Of a stretch of DNA of 64,000 nucleotides, positions 19,512 to 31,707 are shown in pieces. Every line of letters starts with the position of its first letter. The stretch's first letter is position 1. A model generated the notes under the pieces. The model had not been told where the DNA came from and did no database searches. It saw nothing but the letters and a program-made list of their open reading frames with translations. The stretch comes from Skeletonema tropicum (lineage: Eukaryota > Bacillariophyta > Thalassiosirophyceae > Thalassiosirales > Thalassiosiraceae): assembly GCA_037178625.1 (NCBI GenBank), contig CM074133.1, positions 124,001-188,000 of the forward strand, given 5' to 3'. Made by a program: the position numbers and the translations under genes.

Positions 19512-20607
19512 GTTTCAATGAGTTGCTCTTCTTTCACATAAGCAAATGAGGAAGTATGTAAAATGAGTAAATGTGTAGGACACAAGAAAAGACCCTTACT
19601 TTCATGTCCTATAACGAACGCTGCCGTTGGGCTCTACCAACGTCGGACCTACTACATAGGAGCGCGATGTAGCTGTAGGTTCGCAAAGAAGCAGTTCTCA
19701 CAGTTCCTATCTGAATCTCTATCGCTCACACTTTCTCTGTCCAAAAATTGACGGAGATGTGCGCCAGATGTAGCATTGGCGCAAGTGCACTTGGATACTT
19801 GAGAACAAGCGGAGGTTATTCTGGTTTTATTTACGTGGATGGTGATTTATCCAAAGCATCAAGTAGATGCGGAGAAGATGTGTACAAGCGAAAAATGACG
19901 AGTATGGTACCTCTTCGCTCGACTAACTTGATTTCAATATTCTCTGGAATCTTTCGTCGGAGTATTGTTAGGCGCTTATTACCAGTGGAGGGCGATAATA
20001 TTATGAGATACATCCAGTATTCCAGGGTTGTCTTACTTTGAGCCGGGTAGATCTGGTTGAGGGAGAACTACATGAAACTATCGCCGCTCTGCAATGAAAG
20101 GATTTGAGAGATGATATGGATGAAGAAATTACTTCAATTCGCCAGATTTTTTCCCACAGCAGATGCTGGGGGCGAATTGAAGATATTTAATGATGGTTAT
20201 TACCGTTGGAATGCAGGAGAAAAGGCCCGGGCGATACAAAGATGGATTAGATCAGTTCTTGGCAAAATTGTTCACTACCAAGCAGAGAATCAACGCTTTC
20301 TGAACGAGGCTGCTTCAACCCTTCGGCATGCTTTACTTCAAGATGTTGCAATGGGCGATGTCTTGCCTTTTCTGCATTTGCCATGGCATCTGTATACTGT
20401 ATAATAATTGGTGATTTGATGCCCACGTCAACCAACCAGAAGTAGCGGTAGTGAGTCTTCCGTCAATTCTGCTTATTACTGCAGCTTGCCCTGTACAGTC
20501 ACATCCCACATCGTCCAGAAGAAATATTCAATTTTATAAAGTGAAATGATTGTGACGAGGATGATTACGAAGACAAGGAGGATGAAGGAGGTGAAGATTT
20601 AGATTAC
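19512..20607. other. Gene-poor stretch with short open frames
   Basis: Contains two small ATG-initiated frames: about 19748-20041 (97 codons), and 20111-20404 (97 codons, with RWNAGEKARAIQRWIR and ending FLHLPWHLYTV). Neither resembles a known protein convincingly. They may be exons or remnants of one decayed gene that continues into the relic at 20608. Confidence 0.35.
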
Positions 20608-20960
20608 ATGATGTATCACCACCTGTTCGACAATTCTCTTCTATCGTCCACAAAAGCAGAGGGAATGATGAATGAACTTCGAGCATTGGAGGCCCTGTAC
20701 TCGTCTCTCGGTCAAGCCATGGAACGATGTGAAAATAACTCTGCCATACGCAGTAGCGGTGACGAAGAACGACTCTACACAACTGCAGAGGATACTTATT
20801 GTGAATTATTGTGCAAGTCCGAGATGCAACTATCTCCTTCTACAAGAAAGCTGCAGAAATATACATTCAAAGCTGTCAAAATCTTCTTCGCAGGTCACTT
20901 CATTGGTAGATAGAAGTAGCAAGTTCGAGATGATGCCATCGATCGAGAACACATAAATGA
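20608..20960 (+). pseudogene. Unrecognised gene fragment, relic copy 1
   Basis: An ATG-initiated frame of 101 codons (ALEALYSSLGQAMERCENN near the middle). It is listed because the same sequence recurs, more decayed, at 22634-22940, so it once had a longer duplicated source. Function unknown; the frame could also be a surviving exon. Confidence 0.4.
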
Positions 20961-22633
20961 CCTCGTTAAAGCTCTTATGACCATTCGATATCCAGGGGTG
21001 TTGATCTGATCACGTCTTATGATGTGATAGAATAGCTTTGTCCTTTTGCTTGCCATGTGCAACAAATATCACATGATAAGTACCAACAGACTTAATTATT
21101 CATCGTGATAAGCCATTCAGCAATAGAAAAGACCATACAGTAGTACTGAAGCAGGTCCCTTTTAGTATCGCAGATGTCTAATCTATTAACTTTGAATTTA
21201 TTCACCATCGAAAACTTCAACATTGCTGTTCACTCGGTACTCGAATTGTCCAACAAAATCAACGTGACCAAAAAAGAACGACGTGGATCCAGGCGAGGAT
21301 GCATAGTTAAATGAGGAGTAGAAAGATAGATGGGGTTCGTCGATGATGATGGGATGGTGAATATGCGGCATTTATCGTCGTGGTCGTGGTGACTACTCCA
21401 TCAATGCAGCTACCAATTCAAGATATGTTGTATACGAAAGACAATCTACAGGAAGAAGATAGCATAGTCAGGCAGTTCTAAAAAGTGATTGTGCATCTTA
21501 CAAAGGGCTAGTACGCGAAACGTTCCCATAGATGAATTTTTGAGTGCCTTGTTTAGGCATTGAGAGGTGTGATGGATGATGGAAATGGCTCAAAATATGC
21601 AGGGCAAAGATGCAAGACTGACGCCTTTCTTTCACTTCAAGGTTTCTCTAATCTGATAGTCTACATGTTTCCACGCATCCTACGCTATTTCGAACGGGGC
21701 GTACCTCTTACGCAATCATTCAAGAGGAGCAGCTTCATTTTATCTCTCCAGAGTAGTGCTTCCAGGATGAGTGCTGTTTTCCAGAAGAGTAAATCCAACA
21801 CACCAGGAACGCAGAATTCTTGTGCCTATGATGAAGGAGATGTAGAGAATGTTGAAAGTGCAGCAGCTCTCGAGGTGGAAGTCGATCATTCAGACAAAGA
21901 AAACAGAGAAGGAGAAGGCTTGATGGGGACAATAAGAATGGGGAAGTAGAATATGGCGAGGGTGGTAAAGAGGATGGAGAGAAGGATGTCATTGATGAAC
22001 TAGAATGTATTGTTGACATAACGCTGGAGCTGACATCTTTTGAGAAAAAACAACATGTTTAGGGATAATGAAATCATGTTGGATATGACGTCAATTTGCC
22101 TAGTTGATGATGTGGCCTGCTGATAAAATATAGAACCAATTTTTACTATAATAATGGCCCAGAGCTGCAGACATGAGACATGTAGAAACTGCAGCAGGAG
22201 TGGCATGCCTTTTCTACATTACAAGAGCAGCAGGTGGCAGCCTTGCCGATGCTGTGCTTGAATTTGAATCGATCATTAGATGAAGCTTAACGTCGCAATA
22301 TTGTAGTTGTAAATGCTTTAAATGGCCATCACAACTCACAAAAGCTACGGGAGATTCGTGAATCCTTGTGTCTTACAGACGCATAATGCAAGGTATGTAC
22401 TTAAGTAGGTTGATCCTTGCAACGTGGATTCATTTGTGACATCTATGAACGAGCGGTAATCGGACGACGCATCATTGGCGCAGCATATTTGTCAGAATTC
22501 ATAATCTCTATCTCGAGCGACGAAGACCGACGACTCAGACCAGCTGCATTCATCCACAAAGAAGTCAGTCAGCTGCATCCATCCATAATTGTGCCATGTG
22601 CCGAATAGTATTTTTGTCGGTTGTTAGTTTCTT
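20961..22633. other. Gene-poor stretch between the two relic copies
   Basis: A GTACTCGAATTGTCCA block at about 21237 recurs at about 23090, so the duplicated unit is at least 500 bp. A frame at 21560-21949 (129 codons, Lys/Glu-rich end) is the longest open stretch; its coding status is doubtful. Confidence 0.3.
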
Positions 22634-22940
22634 CCATCTTCCACTAAAGCAGAGGGAATGATGAATGAACTTCGAGCATTGGAGGCCCTGCACTTGTCCC
22701 CTCGGGCAAGCCATGGAACTATGTGAAAATAACTCTGTCATACGCAGTGGCGGTAACGAAGAACGACTCTAACAACTGCAGAGGATAATTATTGTGCCAT
22801 TTTGATAAGGTAGATACAAACTCTCTCCTTCTCAAAAAAGCTGCAGAAATTATGCATTCAAAGCTGTCGAAATCATTTCGCAGGTCTCTTCACTGATATA
22901 GAAGTAGCACTTAGAGATGATTGCCATGGATCGAGTGTCA
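22634..22940 (+). pseudogene. Unrecognised gene fragment, relic copy 2
   Basis: Direct-orientation copy of 20641-20950 (starts AAAGCAGAGGGAATGATGAA) with several indels that break every frame. Followed at about 23075-23110 by the same flank as relic copy 1. Confidence 0.6.
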
Positions 22941-25495
22941 TCTGATCACGTCTCATGTAATAGCAGCTAAGAATGTGCTTTTGGCTTTCATTTGCTGTCG
23001 TGTACATACATACATAAGTACTTATGTCGTGATAAGTAAGACCAAGACTTCTTTTCTCGTACCAACTTGAACGTCAACATCACTCGGTACTCGAATTGTC
23101 CACCAAAATCACTCACAAAAAATCAACGACCGAACTGCATCTTCTGCCGTTAATGCAATCATGCCGACCAAACGCTCTCAGAGCTTTCATTCAATCATGC
23201 CGACAGACGGCACCATGAAGAGCACTCTCAGCCATTCATTCAATCATGGATGACAAATCGCTGTCTCAGGCCACTTGCTGCTGCTTGCAGAGCTCATAAT
23301 TTTTCATTTCCGAAACTGTCACTGTCAACATCATTCACTACCAAACCACCATGTCGGCCGATTCTCCGCTCTTCGCTCGCCGGCCGCTTGCTATACTACC
23401 GCTGCCTCCCAACAGCGTTCACCCACAAGCATCGCCGCCGCCTTGAAGCAGGCTCCGCCGCTAACGACTGCAGCCGACGATCGATGATTACAGTTACAGG
23501 TGAGTTACAGTTACAACCGATTCATGACCCCCTGTCCGGTTTTAATGGCTGATCGAGCAACAACTTCAGCGCCGAGGAAAGCCGGCGCTATACAAATTGG
23601 CCCAGCACCGTGGAAGCCGGTGCTATACAAATTGGCCCAGCACCGTGGAAGCTGGTGCTATACAAATTGGCCCAGGGCTCAGTCCCAGCACCGAGGCAAG
23701 GCCGGTGCTATAGAAATAAGGCCCATTGCCGAGGTTAGCCGGCGATTAATTAAATTGGCCCAGCTTTTCTTTGCGCCTTCGGGTGTACTCGATTTGGGGT
23801 TCCGAGAGAGATAGTAAAGGTCGGTTTCCAAGGTGGGTCACGGCGGCCTTCGGAGGTGCTGACAGGCTTAAACAGAGTGTCCGTCCTCCTCAGGGAAAGA
23901 TTGGCACAGTTCCTCTAGGGTTTGCTAGACCATAAATCCGTCGCTAAACTACCGTTCGATCTCGTTGAAAAGCATCCCCACCAACATTTTTAAATCTTTG
24001 TTGTGTTTGTTGCTGTCTCTTTGTATTTTGTATCTCTAATGAATCTTTGTTTTGTTTCCTATCTCTTAAAACAGTGCTTGGCAATTCATATAGAGGCACT
24101 CTCTTTGCAAGGCGTATCGCAAGCTACACAGCTACCGTCCATACATCCACCGCAACTCGGACCAAGCAGAGACTCTTGACGGAAGGCCTTCACTCTAACA
24201 AAGCGGGAAAAAAAACGGCAAGTTTAGTTTGAGCAGTCGAGCACGCAGGGCCTTCTCTCAAGTTGCGACCATCGGTGTCTTATGGCACATTATTTGCTGC
24301 CTTTTTCTAGAGATAGAGAGACGGGATGATTGGGAATTGGCGTTTTCGTCTCCATAGGTCGTAGGAATGTGTCTCATGTTTGTCAGATGTAAATAATAAG
24401 TCCAATTCCACTGCTAACTTGATCTTGTGCTATCCCTCTTGAGATCCACTCAACACGTGTGTACGTCACACTCAGTTCTAATAAACATCACTCGATCATA
24501 TCGTCCTCGTCTCTACTTGTTGGAATGCCACACCATTTCCCTGATTCTTTCGAAAGGCACTCACAATAATCGCGAACGGGGAGGGACCCGTGAAGCGCCA
24601 AGAACAAAAACGAATACTCAAGAATCCAGGGTTGTTCGCATTCGTTTTGAGAAATTGCGGGAAATCCTTAAGTCGGAAGCGAAAAAATTATTGCGGGAAG
24701 GAATTTTGTTAGACGAAGTCATTGTTACATTTCGTTACCCCAAAAGTTCGAATCGTTACGAATGTTACAGCGATTCGTTTCGACATTGATCGAATAAAGC
24801 AATGCTGCCTGCTTGAGCAATGAAATGGCTAGCAATGCGAAAGAAAAAGATTTTATAGCTTTTAATAGCAACATACGAATCTGCCGCCGACCCCATCGCC
24901 TGCCTCTCGCAGGCATGGGGGGTCGGCGTTTGAAAATCAGATCAAAGATACCTGAGATTGCCGCTCATCTTCAGCTTCAGCTGCGGCGCGTGCGCCTAAG
25001 TAATGCTTTATCTCTTCTCTTTTACTCGCAAACGGTGCACCCTAGTTGCTTTCATTGTCCTTCCGCATAGGCATAGCAGAGTATCGAGAGTGCAGATAGA
25101 GTGCAGAGCAGAAATATTGAAACTTCCCTCCGACAAAAATGACACACATGACTTCGCCAATGATACCGAGAAGAGCGACATTGACATAGATGATTTGTGT
25201 CACCAAACGACGATAGGCGTAGCAAAGAACCAACATGATCTCATCAATGATAATGGTAATAATAATAATAACTTAGAAAATTACTCAACTATCCTAAATA
25301 CAATACATACTTGCTGAGTAGACTCGATCTGTTCATTGCCATGTGTTTACACGCATAGCAAGGCCGCAACGGGGCGACTGAGGCTAATCCTCACTTCGGC
25401 AAAGTGCCGGGATCTGATTAAGAGTGTAACCATCAACACTAATAGAACTAACAAACGTAGCATAACCACGTTTGCTGCGCTACTAGTACACCGTT
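22941..25495. other. Gene-poor stretch left of the retroelement
   Basis: No supported gene. A frame at 23250-23552 starts with ATG and could be an exon (a GTGAGT donor-like site lies at about 23501), but nothing was recognised. CAATCATGCCGAC/CAATCATGGATGAC words repeat at 23157-23260. A GC-rich imperfect hairpin (stem about 18 bp, arms around CGCCGACCCC and GGGGTCGGCG) lies at 24887-24927. Confidence 0.35.
23570..23765. repeat. Short tandem repeat, about 36-bp unit
   Basis: Five degenerate units, each with GCACCGTGGAAGCCGGTGCT followed by ATACAAATTGGCCCA or a variant (AGAAATAAGGCCCA, AATTAAATTGGCCCA). The first three are nearly identical; the last two have diverged. The core GCCGGYGC is itself near-palindromic. 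Confidence 0.75.
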
Positions 25496-26857
25496 TCAAT
25501 CAGGTTTCCTCAGCCTCTTGTTGCTTCCTTGATTCGCAATGGTGGAGGAAGGATGTGGTCGACTTCTAGAAAAGGTGGAAGCTCCCAACAGTGAGCGCCT
25601 CTCACGTTCCGACTGACTAAATGGAGTTCGAATCTGTCGTAGTTGGGTTTCCACTTCATCGAGGCCGAGCTTCTGGCGTGTAGAGACACGACGATTCTTG
25701 GATCGAAGTCGTGACGCCCTGCCTGCGTGCGTTCGTTGACCAGCACGAATAGCAGCCTTCGCAACATAAACGTAATTCTCCTGTTCCTCAACTGGACGTT
25801 TGCGCAGAGTATTTATATCGATGTCAAGAAGATGTCTGGAATCATCGGGAAGTTCATCCTCTGGCGTCAAAAGTATCAGTTCGATTTCATTGAGAAGATG
25901 TTTTGACCGCTGTGTAGCCAGAACTCCATTTCGTTTGTGATGAAGACTGACATTGCGATAAATCCATTGTGAATGGGTAGTATGTAGGATGCGATGGATA
26001 AGTTGTTTGACCCATGCCTCACCGCTAATTCTGCTTGGAGTGGTGACTAAGTAAGACTTCTGCATAGGTAGAATGAGTCTAGAAAGTTTTCCTTCAGTAA
26101 GGTGTCTCCATCCGATGACATCTTGGCTCCTAGCGACCTTCATCATATCCGAAGACATTGTACCAAGAGAGCTAAATTCCCTTGTACCCCGTAAGAGAAG
26201 ATATTTCGGGAGAAAATAAACAAGTTCAGGATGGCCATACGCCTTGATCATCCACGTTTCGAGGTCCTCAACCTGTTCTTTGTATAATCTGGTACGATCT
26301 GGATCAGGGCAGCAGCACAGATGAGAGGCACGCTCGCCCTTCATACCACAATTCGGGCAGCAATCCTGGACCAGTTCCATCAAAGAAATGCCCGATGTGT
26401 GTCCTGCATACCTCGCAACTTGAACCCCGCTGCCACAGAAGTTGCTCGTTTGTTTTGTCAGCCATGTCTTGTACATATCCCCATGCGTGAGAGCTCGATC
26501 ACGCGATTCCCAGTCGTCGATTTCATCAAATTGCTCACAAGAGAGAGGAGCCTGCTTCAACTGGCCCCCAACGGTGTATGGTTGAGTAAGAACTTTCCTT
26601 GCTTCTCGCTTGCCAACCTCAAACCTCACTGAGGAGGACAGATCCGAGGTTTGCTTCCAACCATTGACAAAGACAGCAACGCCTTCGTTCGGAAACAGAA
26701 AACGCTGCGGGATGGCAGAGCCAAGGGAAATTGCTGTGGACACCGCACTTTTGGCAAGTAAGTCACATCTGCAGTTGAGTTGCTGTGCTATGGTGAGACG
26801 CTCCCATTGTTGCCGTTCATCTGCATGTGCATCAACGTCTATATAATCAAATTGCAT
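25496..26857 (-). pseudogene. C-terminal part of the retroelement pol with zinc knuckle
   Basis: An open frame of 453 codons beginning at an ATG that overlaps the end of the RNase H frame. Its start (YIDVDAHADERQQW) holds the distal His/Asp of RNase H. A Cys/His cluster CCPNCGMKGERASHLCCC at about residues 167-184 looks like a zinc knuckle. The basic C-terminus (RASRLRSKNRR) would bind nucleic acid. It has no frame break, unlike the RT part. Confidence 0.6.
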
Positions 26858-28064
26858 CGCCAGGGTTTCCTTTTAATGACCGCATATGTCGAATAACATC
26901 ACTGCATGCCTTTTTGGGAGGAACCCTTCTTCGACTACGTCTTGACTCTTTCAAAGTAACCTCGTTATCACAAAACAGTTTGTTAGAACATTTGGGAAGG
27001 ACATAAAACTGTTCGAGGGCACTACACAGGATGTGCAGGGCAAGATTACCAATCATTTCACCCCTGTAGGAACTCGCTTGGTCAGAACGCTCAAAGAAAG
27101 AACCACTCAGGTAGTGCGCTGTGTTGGTATCATAGATAATCCACCCAGCTCCACTGATCTCAGGAGCTGAGACAGGGTCGTGAGAGTGAGAGCCATCAGT
27201 ACACCAAAGAGCGGTATTCGACCGTATTGCCATCGTGAGCCACTGAAGATCGGACGGAGCTGCAGCGGAGTTGACGACATCCCTCCACATCCAAGTACCA
27301 CCCCAACTAGCAAGAAACGACCAGAAATCAGCCGGTGATTGTGGCGGTGATGAGAGGGAGGGACCAGTATACAGCCGTAGCACCGAATCCTCAGTGATAG
27401 TATGAATCGATGTAGGCATCCCAAGGGACATTTGTTGACTCCCTTCAACGGACGACCGAACGTACGTGCGTTGTGAACGTGTCCTGCCAATTCCACTCCT
27501 ATTGTACAGGAGAAAAGTAGACGAATCAATTTTGTATTGTATCTGATCACAGCCTTCGTCATAATACCAGCGCCACTTGCGATGAGAAAGATGTATCCAG
27601 CGTCCCAAGAAGCGGTATGTAGAATTGCTTGGTCCACTGACTCTCGTCCAGAATGCTTCCCAACGTCTCCAATCCAGCATAGTTGGAAGAGACATTGGAA
27701 ATTCATATGATGATTCAATTGGAGTATTGCCATTTCGGGATATCAAGGAACGCTCAAAGTGTAATCCATCCGCAGCGACAATATCAGAGAGAAATAGTAG
27801 ATGCAAGGCATTTCGACAGCGATTAATGCTGAGCAGATCATCGCCCGTACAACCCTGTTGGAAGACATACTCCATAATGCAAATATCATTCTCTCGGGGA
27901 TACGGAATCTGGACAGAGTCAATATATAATTCAATCCCTGACCATTGAATCGTCCTCCACAGCATTTTATGCGAACAGTGTGTTGCCAAAGGCGACCATG
28001 TATCATAAGAGACTGAAAAGGGGGAGAGACAAGTGCCAATTTCAAGCTGCAGCCACCGCGTCAT
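26847..28064 (-). pseudogene. RNase H part of the retroelement
   Basis: An open frame of 405 codons. Motifs CTDGSHS (first Asp), SSYRGEMIGN (Glu) and FCDNE (second Asp) mark an RNase HI domain at about residues 290-375. Upstream residues continue the RT connection region (pattern PRENDICIMEY, LSDIVAADG). It ends 10 bp inside the next frame, showing a frameshift at about 26850 where the last RNase H motif (DAHADE) continues in the other frame. Confidence 0.7.
27678..27774. repeat. 97-bp direct repeat, internal copy
   Basis: Identical or nearly so to 29483-29579, same orientation, starting CATAGTTGGAAGAGACATTG. Here it is part of the RT-RNase H connection frame. Confidence 0.9.
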
Positions 28065-28068
28065 GGCC

Positions 28069-29538
28069 CTAAACTTCCGTCCAAGAGTTGAATCCCGTTG
28101 AATGCTGCAGTAACATTGTCAATCGTTCAATAAGTTGTTCAGTCGGCATATGCCATAAGCCAACACCTCCAAAAGCTTGGTGGACTGTACGTAATAGCTT
28201 CCTGAAGCTGCGGACAACACCTAACGAGGGTAACAAGTTGTAATAGATGTCTTGAAACAGATCCGCAATATCCTCCATATCATTGGTCAAGGTACCAAGA
28301 CTATCGTATCCCTGGCCAAATCTGCAGACGATAAGCCAACCAGGCATAGCCGGGTTGTAAATGCGAGTTCCTAATCTTCGACACCCATTGACTGAACTTG
28401 TCACGCATAGATTCCAATTGATCATGGCTTCCACCAGCTACACATTCCTTCACGCCCAACTCCTTTGCCGAATCAAATGGCGAGAGCTGAGCAATGGGGA
28501 CTGAAACGTCGCCCGGTTGAGGTACCAGAAGTTGAATATCCACCTCTTCAACATAATACCAGAGACCATCATTCGACTCATAGAGAATGGGCTGCCAGTA
28601 GCACTTCTTCTGCTTTGCAGAACCACCCCCAGCCACGAGGAGAGACCCCCAAGTTGTCGTCGCCAGTTGAGTTTCTTCCAAAAGTTCCTCGTACAGCAAC
28701 GTAGGGTCCATGTAGTCTGTATCAAGGGTAATGTACAGATTAGTATCATCCACGAATAGTCTGCCCATGGAACCAAACATTTCCCTAGTGAAGGGATTCG
28801 TGAAAGACGAAGAAAACCCCTGACGAAGAGATAAGCCAAAATAGCCACTGTACTGTGGTGGATCCATGCTGCAGGTGCCCCTCCGCTACCTTGCCCCTTC
28901 CCTTGAAACGGGAGAGGAAGTTCCTTGCCTCCCACAAAGGTTTGCGAATCGCCATATCCCGTACGCTGGTAGAGACACATATGTCCAATAACTTCCAAAA
29001 ACATTGTAACGAGCATCCAATCATTAAGGAGAACGTACCAAATAAGCATCAGGATGACGTGTGAAATGCGATCAAAACAGTTCTCTGCGTCCACAGAGAC
29101 ATTAGTCATGGGTGTTTTGGTAATGCGTGACAGATCAAAGGTAAGTGTCTTATCCATATTTGCATCCTCGGCAGTGCTCTCTTTCTGAGCAAAATGCTCC
29201 TCAGGTATCACACCTTCCTCCGACAGAATATTCATCGCCTTCTTCCCAAAGAGAAAGTTGTCAAGATGGTTAAAATCCGCCTCATAGAGTTGGATAAAAC
29301 GGAGGTGGTCGACATTAAAGTTGCCCTTCTCTTTCTGCAAGGCTACCTGCAGGCCATTAAACCACCTCTCAGGAGGCACCTTGAAACGTATTATATCGGT
29401 CCAATAAGAGGAATAGAATCTGACAAGAGAATCATCCTGAAGAGCAGCTTTATAGACACCTATGATATGGATGCCAGACGGACATAGTTGGAAGAGACAT
29501 TGGAAATTCATATGATGATTCAATTGGAGTATTGCCAT
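28069..29538 (-). pseudogene. Reverse transcriptase part of the retroelement, frameshifted
   Basis: One frame (29538-about 28860) carries VSVDAENCFDRISH, matching RT motif A (catalytic Asp), and QGSGGAPAAW, matching motif B. The next frame (28867-28301) carries RLFVDDTNLYI, the F/YxDD motif C with both Asp residues. A third frame (28434-28069) has thumb-like sequence with FGGVGLWHMPTEQLIERL. The RT domain is recognisable but needs two frame changes to be read through, so it is inactive. Confidence 0.75.
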
Positions 29539-29579
29539 TTCGGGATATCAAGGAACGCTCAAAGTGTAATCCATCCGCA
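29483..29579. repeat. 97-bp direct repeat, copy at the retroelement 5' end
   Basis: Copy of 27678-27774 joined to upstream RT sequence. It marks the left break of the truncated element. The 130 bp beyond it (29580-29717) encodes an unrelated short frame of unknown origin. Confidence 0.9.
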
Positions 29580-29791
29580 CACCTCAAGAAGCCACTTCTC
29601 ATGAATGCTTATGTTGCTTGTACCCACCGTCCAATCTATTCTTGCTCCTACCCTGAACTCGTTGCCGCTGCAAGAAAAGACGCTTCTACTGGGCACCTGC
29701 ATCCACTACACTTCTAAAAGTACGATTGTGCACTGTGATAATAATAATTATTTGTGACACTCCCAAACTCAACCCCCTGAATGTGACACTT

Positions 29792-30343
29792 TTACCAAAC
29801 TCAATCAATCCGCTTCGTGTTACATACACCTCAAAATGTGACACTGGGACTGGCTGTCACATGCCTCGCCAATAGACTTTTAGGAACTTATTCCTACGTA
29901 TTACTTTGTGTAGATTGAGAAGAAACAACCTCGCCAAAATTGGCGGATATGCTAATTTTGGCCAGCAATTTTTGGTTACCAAACTCAATCAATCCGCTTC
30001 GTGTTACATACACCTCAAAATGTGACACTGGGACTGGCTGTTACATGCCTCGCCAATAGACTTTTAGGAACTTATTCCTACGTATTACTTTGTGTAAATT
30101 GAGAAGAAACAACCTCGCCAAAATTGGCGGATATGCTAATTTTGGCCAGCAATTTTTGGTTACCAAACTCAATCAATCCGCTTCGTGTTACATACACCTC
30201 AAAATGTGACACTGGGACTGGCTGTCACATGCCTCGCCAATAGACTTTTAGGAACTTATTCCTACGTATTACTTTGTGTAAATTGAGAAGAAACAACCTC
30301 GCCAAAATTGGCGGATATGCTAATTTTGGCCAGCAATTTTTGG
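29792..30343. repeat. Three copies of a 184-bp tandem repeat
   Basis: Units begin TTACCAAACTCAATCAATCC at about 29792, 29976 and 30160 and are almost identical. Each contains ATTCCTACGTATTAC and the near-palindrome GCCAAAATTGGCGG followed by CTAATTTTGGCC. No open frame. About 50 bp of related sequence (GTGACACTCCCAAACTC) precedes the first unit. Confidence 0.9.
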
Positions 30344-30373
30344 CTACTTAACTAACTAACTAACGGACATGAT

Positions 30374-30415
30374 ATACACACACGCACACACACACGCACG
30401 CACGCACACGCGCGT
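30374..30415. repeat. CA/CG-type microsatellite
   Basis: ACACACGCACACAC-type run ending in ACGCGCG, preceded by a CTAACTAACTAAC run. Confidence 0.9.
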
Positions 30416-30659
30416 CAGTTTAAGTATATATAGATCTCCTATTGTATTTTTCTAATTTTGGCGGAAAGGGAGTGCCGTTATCTATCTTGTATGGAATGTA
30501 CATGGGAATCAAGTTAGAGATGAGACAGCTATTTCCACAAATTCATTTGTCATGTTGTTTCTTGTAGGGCTGTGTTTGTACGGCACCACTCTCCATAAGT
30601 GGAGAGACGTGGAGCTGGAAAAGACAGCAGCTCTAATCTTCTACCAAAGCTTGGTCATC

Positions 30660-31707
30660 ATGGAAATGAATGCTGAAGCTAGAGGGGGGAGAGCCGCCTG
30701 CTGTGGTAGGCGAGCCGTCCCATGGGTGGCTGCATGTGTGACCGTAAACATCTTCTTTTCTGCGAGCCACTTGTATCAGGTTGAAGTACAAGATTACGTA
30801 CAAGTTGATACATTATACAAAGTTAATCAGACTAGGACAGCCGCTCCTCCTCCTGAGCAGTGCTTAAATCTGGAAATAAACCAAGATATGGATTCATTGA
30901 TAGCAAGTGCTCGACAGGTCTTCATTACCATGCCAGCAAAAGCAGGTGGGACTTCCATGAAAAGATTTACTGCAAAATGCATGAATAATAGTGGAGGAAT
31001 AGACAACATCCTCAACAATGGACTGTTTAACAAAAAATCCTTGATCCGCAAGGTACATGCCGATTCGATTGTCGCATCACATTTATATGACAGTAATGGT
31101 CTAATTCGACTAGCCAAGTAAGTATCCCTCCCGAGAGACTTTGATGATCCACATCCACCGTGAAGAGACGAAACGTGTCATTTCAGGAGTCAAGCAAGTG
31201 ATGAGAAGAATTTGCGATGGCTCAAAGAAATATGCTAGTCTCAATGCCAAAAAGAATGGCACTGAATGCATCCTTGAAGAAGGTCCTGTTGTGGATGTAA
31301 TTGCTAACCGACAACAGGAAGTACAATTTGCTACACACGATATCTTGAACTGCGCATCATACGAAGCGTTACAAGATAATGGTCCTCAGCTTGTGTTCAT
31401 CAACTACAAACAAGTGGATAAGTTGCAGACACTCCTTGCTAAACATCACTGCCCGCAGCTTGAACTGCCTGTTCATGAAAACATTGCAGCAGAGAAGAGC
31501 ATGGATGTATTTCTGAAACTGGAGACGACCGGTGGCGTGATCAACATTGACGATTGGCTGCACGAGAAGGGACCGTCTTTGGAGGTAGCATTGAATCTGA
31601 GAAAGGATGCATCCTGCCAGGCTAAGACATTTCACATGGAAGATGAATTATTTGGATGTTCCGACGAAGCTTTGTGGGTAACGACGGAGAGCATCAAAGG
31701 CTGGTGA
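30660..31707 (+). pseudogene. Second-family sulfotransferase-like gene, 4-bp frameshift
   Basis: ATG at 30660 (an earlier in-frame ATG is at 30552). N-terminal hydrophobic segment (about 20-35), then VFITMPAKAGGTSMKRFT, like the PAPS 5'-loop of diatom sulfotransferase-like proteins. The frame closes at 31121, but the next frame from 31124 continues smoothly (YPSRETLMIHIHREET) to 31707. The junction CCAAGTAAGTATCCC looks like a 4-bp duplication of TAAG. It could instead be the donor of a very short intron, though no acceptor keeps the conserved frame. The inverted copy (46915-47700) has the same 4 bp. Second half holds CSDEALWVTTESIKGW at the C-terminus. Confidence 0.6.

Larger units (their letters stand above)
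25496..29579 (-). mobile_element. Decayed non-LTR-like retroelement (RT - RNase H - zinc knuckle)
   Basis: Reading on the minus strand from 29538 the order is reverse transcriptase, thumb-like region, RNase H, CCHC-like region and C-terminus, broken into at least four frames. No protease, integrase or LTR was seen, which points to a non-LTR-type pol of a kind seen in diatom genomes. The 5' end is truncated: a 97-bp piece of its own middle (27678-27774) is found again at the upstream end (29483-29579), as if by template switching or rearrangement. Confidence 0.75.

Noticed and set aside
24427..24789. 120-codon open frame with Lys-rich end
   Set aside because: It starts with GTG and contains no ATG, has no neighbour support and resembles nothing known.
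24887..24927. GC-rich hairpin as a transcription terminator
   Set aside because: The genome is eukaryotic and no gene ends nearby, so it is recorded only as a hairpin.
31114..31140. GTAAGT at 31118 as an ordinary intron donor
   Set aside because: The following bases encode a conserved-looking continuation (YPSRETLMIHIHREET) in the next frame and no acceptor keeps it. A 4-bp duplication is simpler, though not proven.
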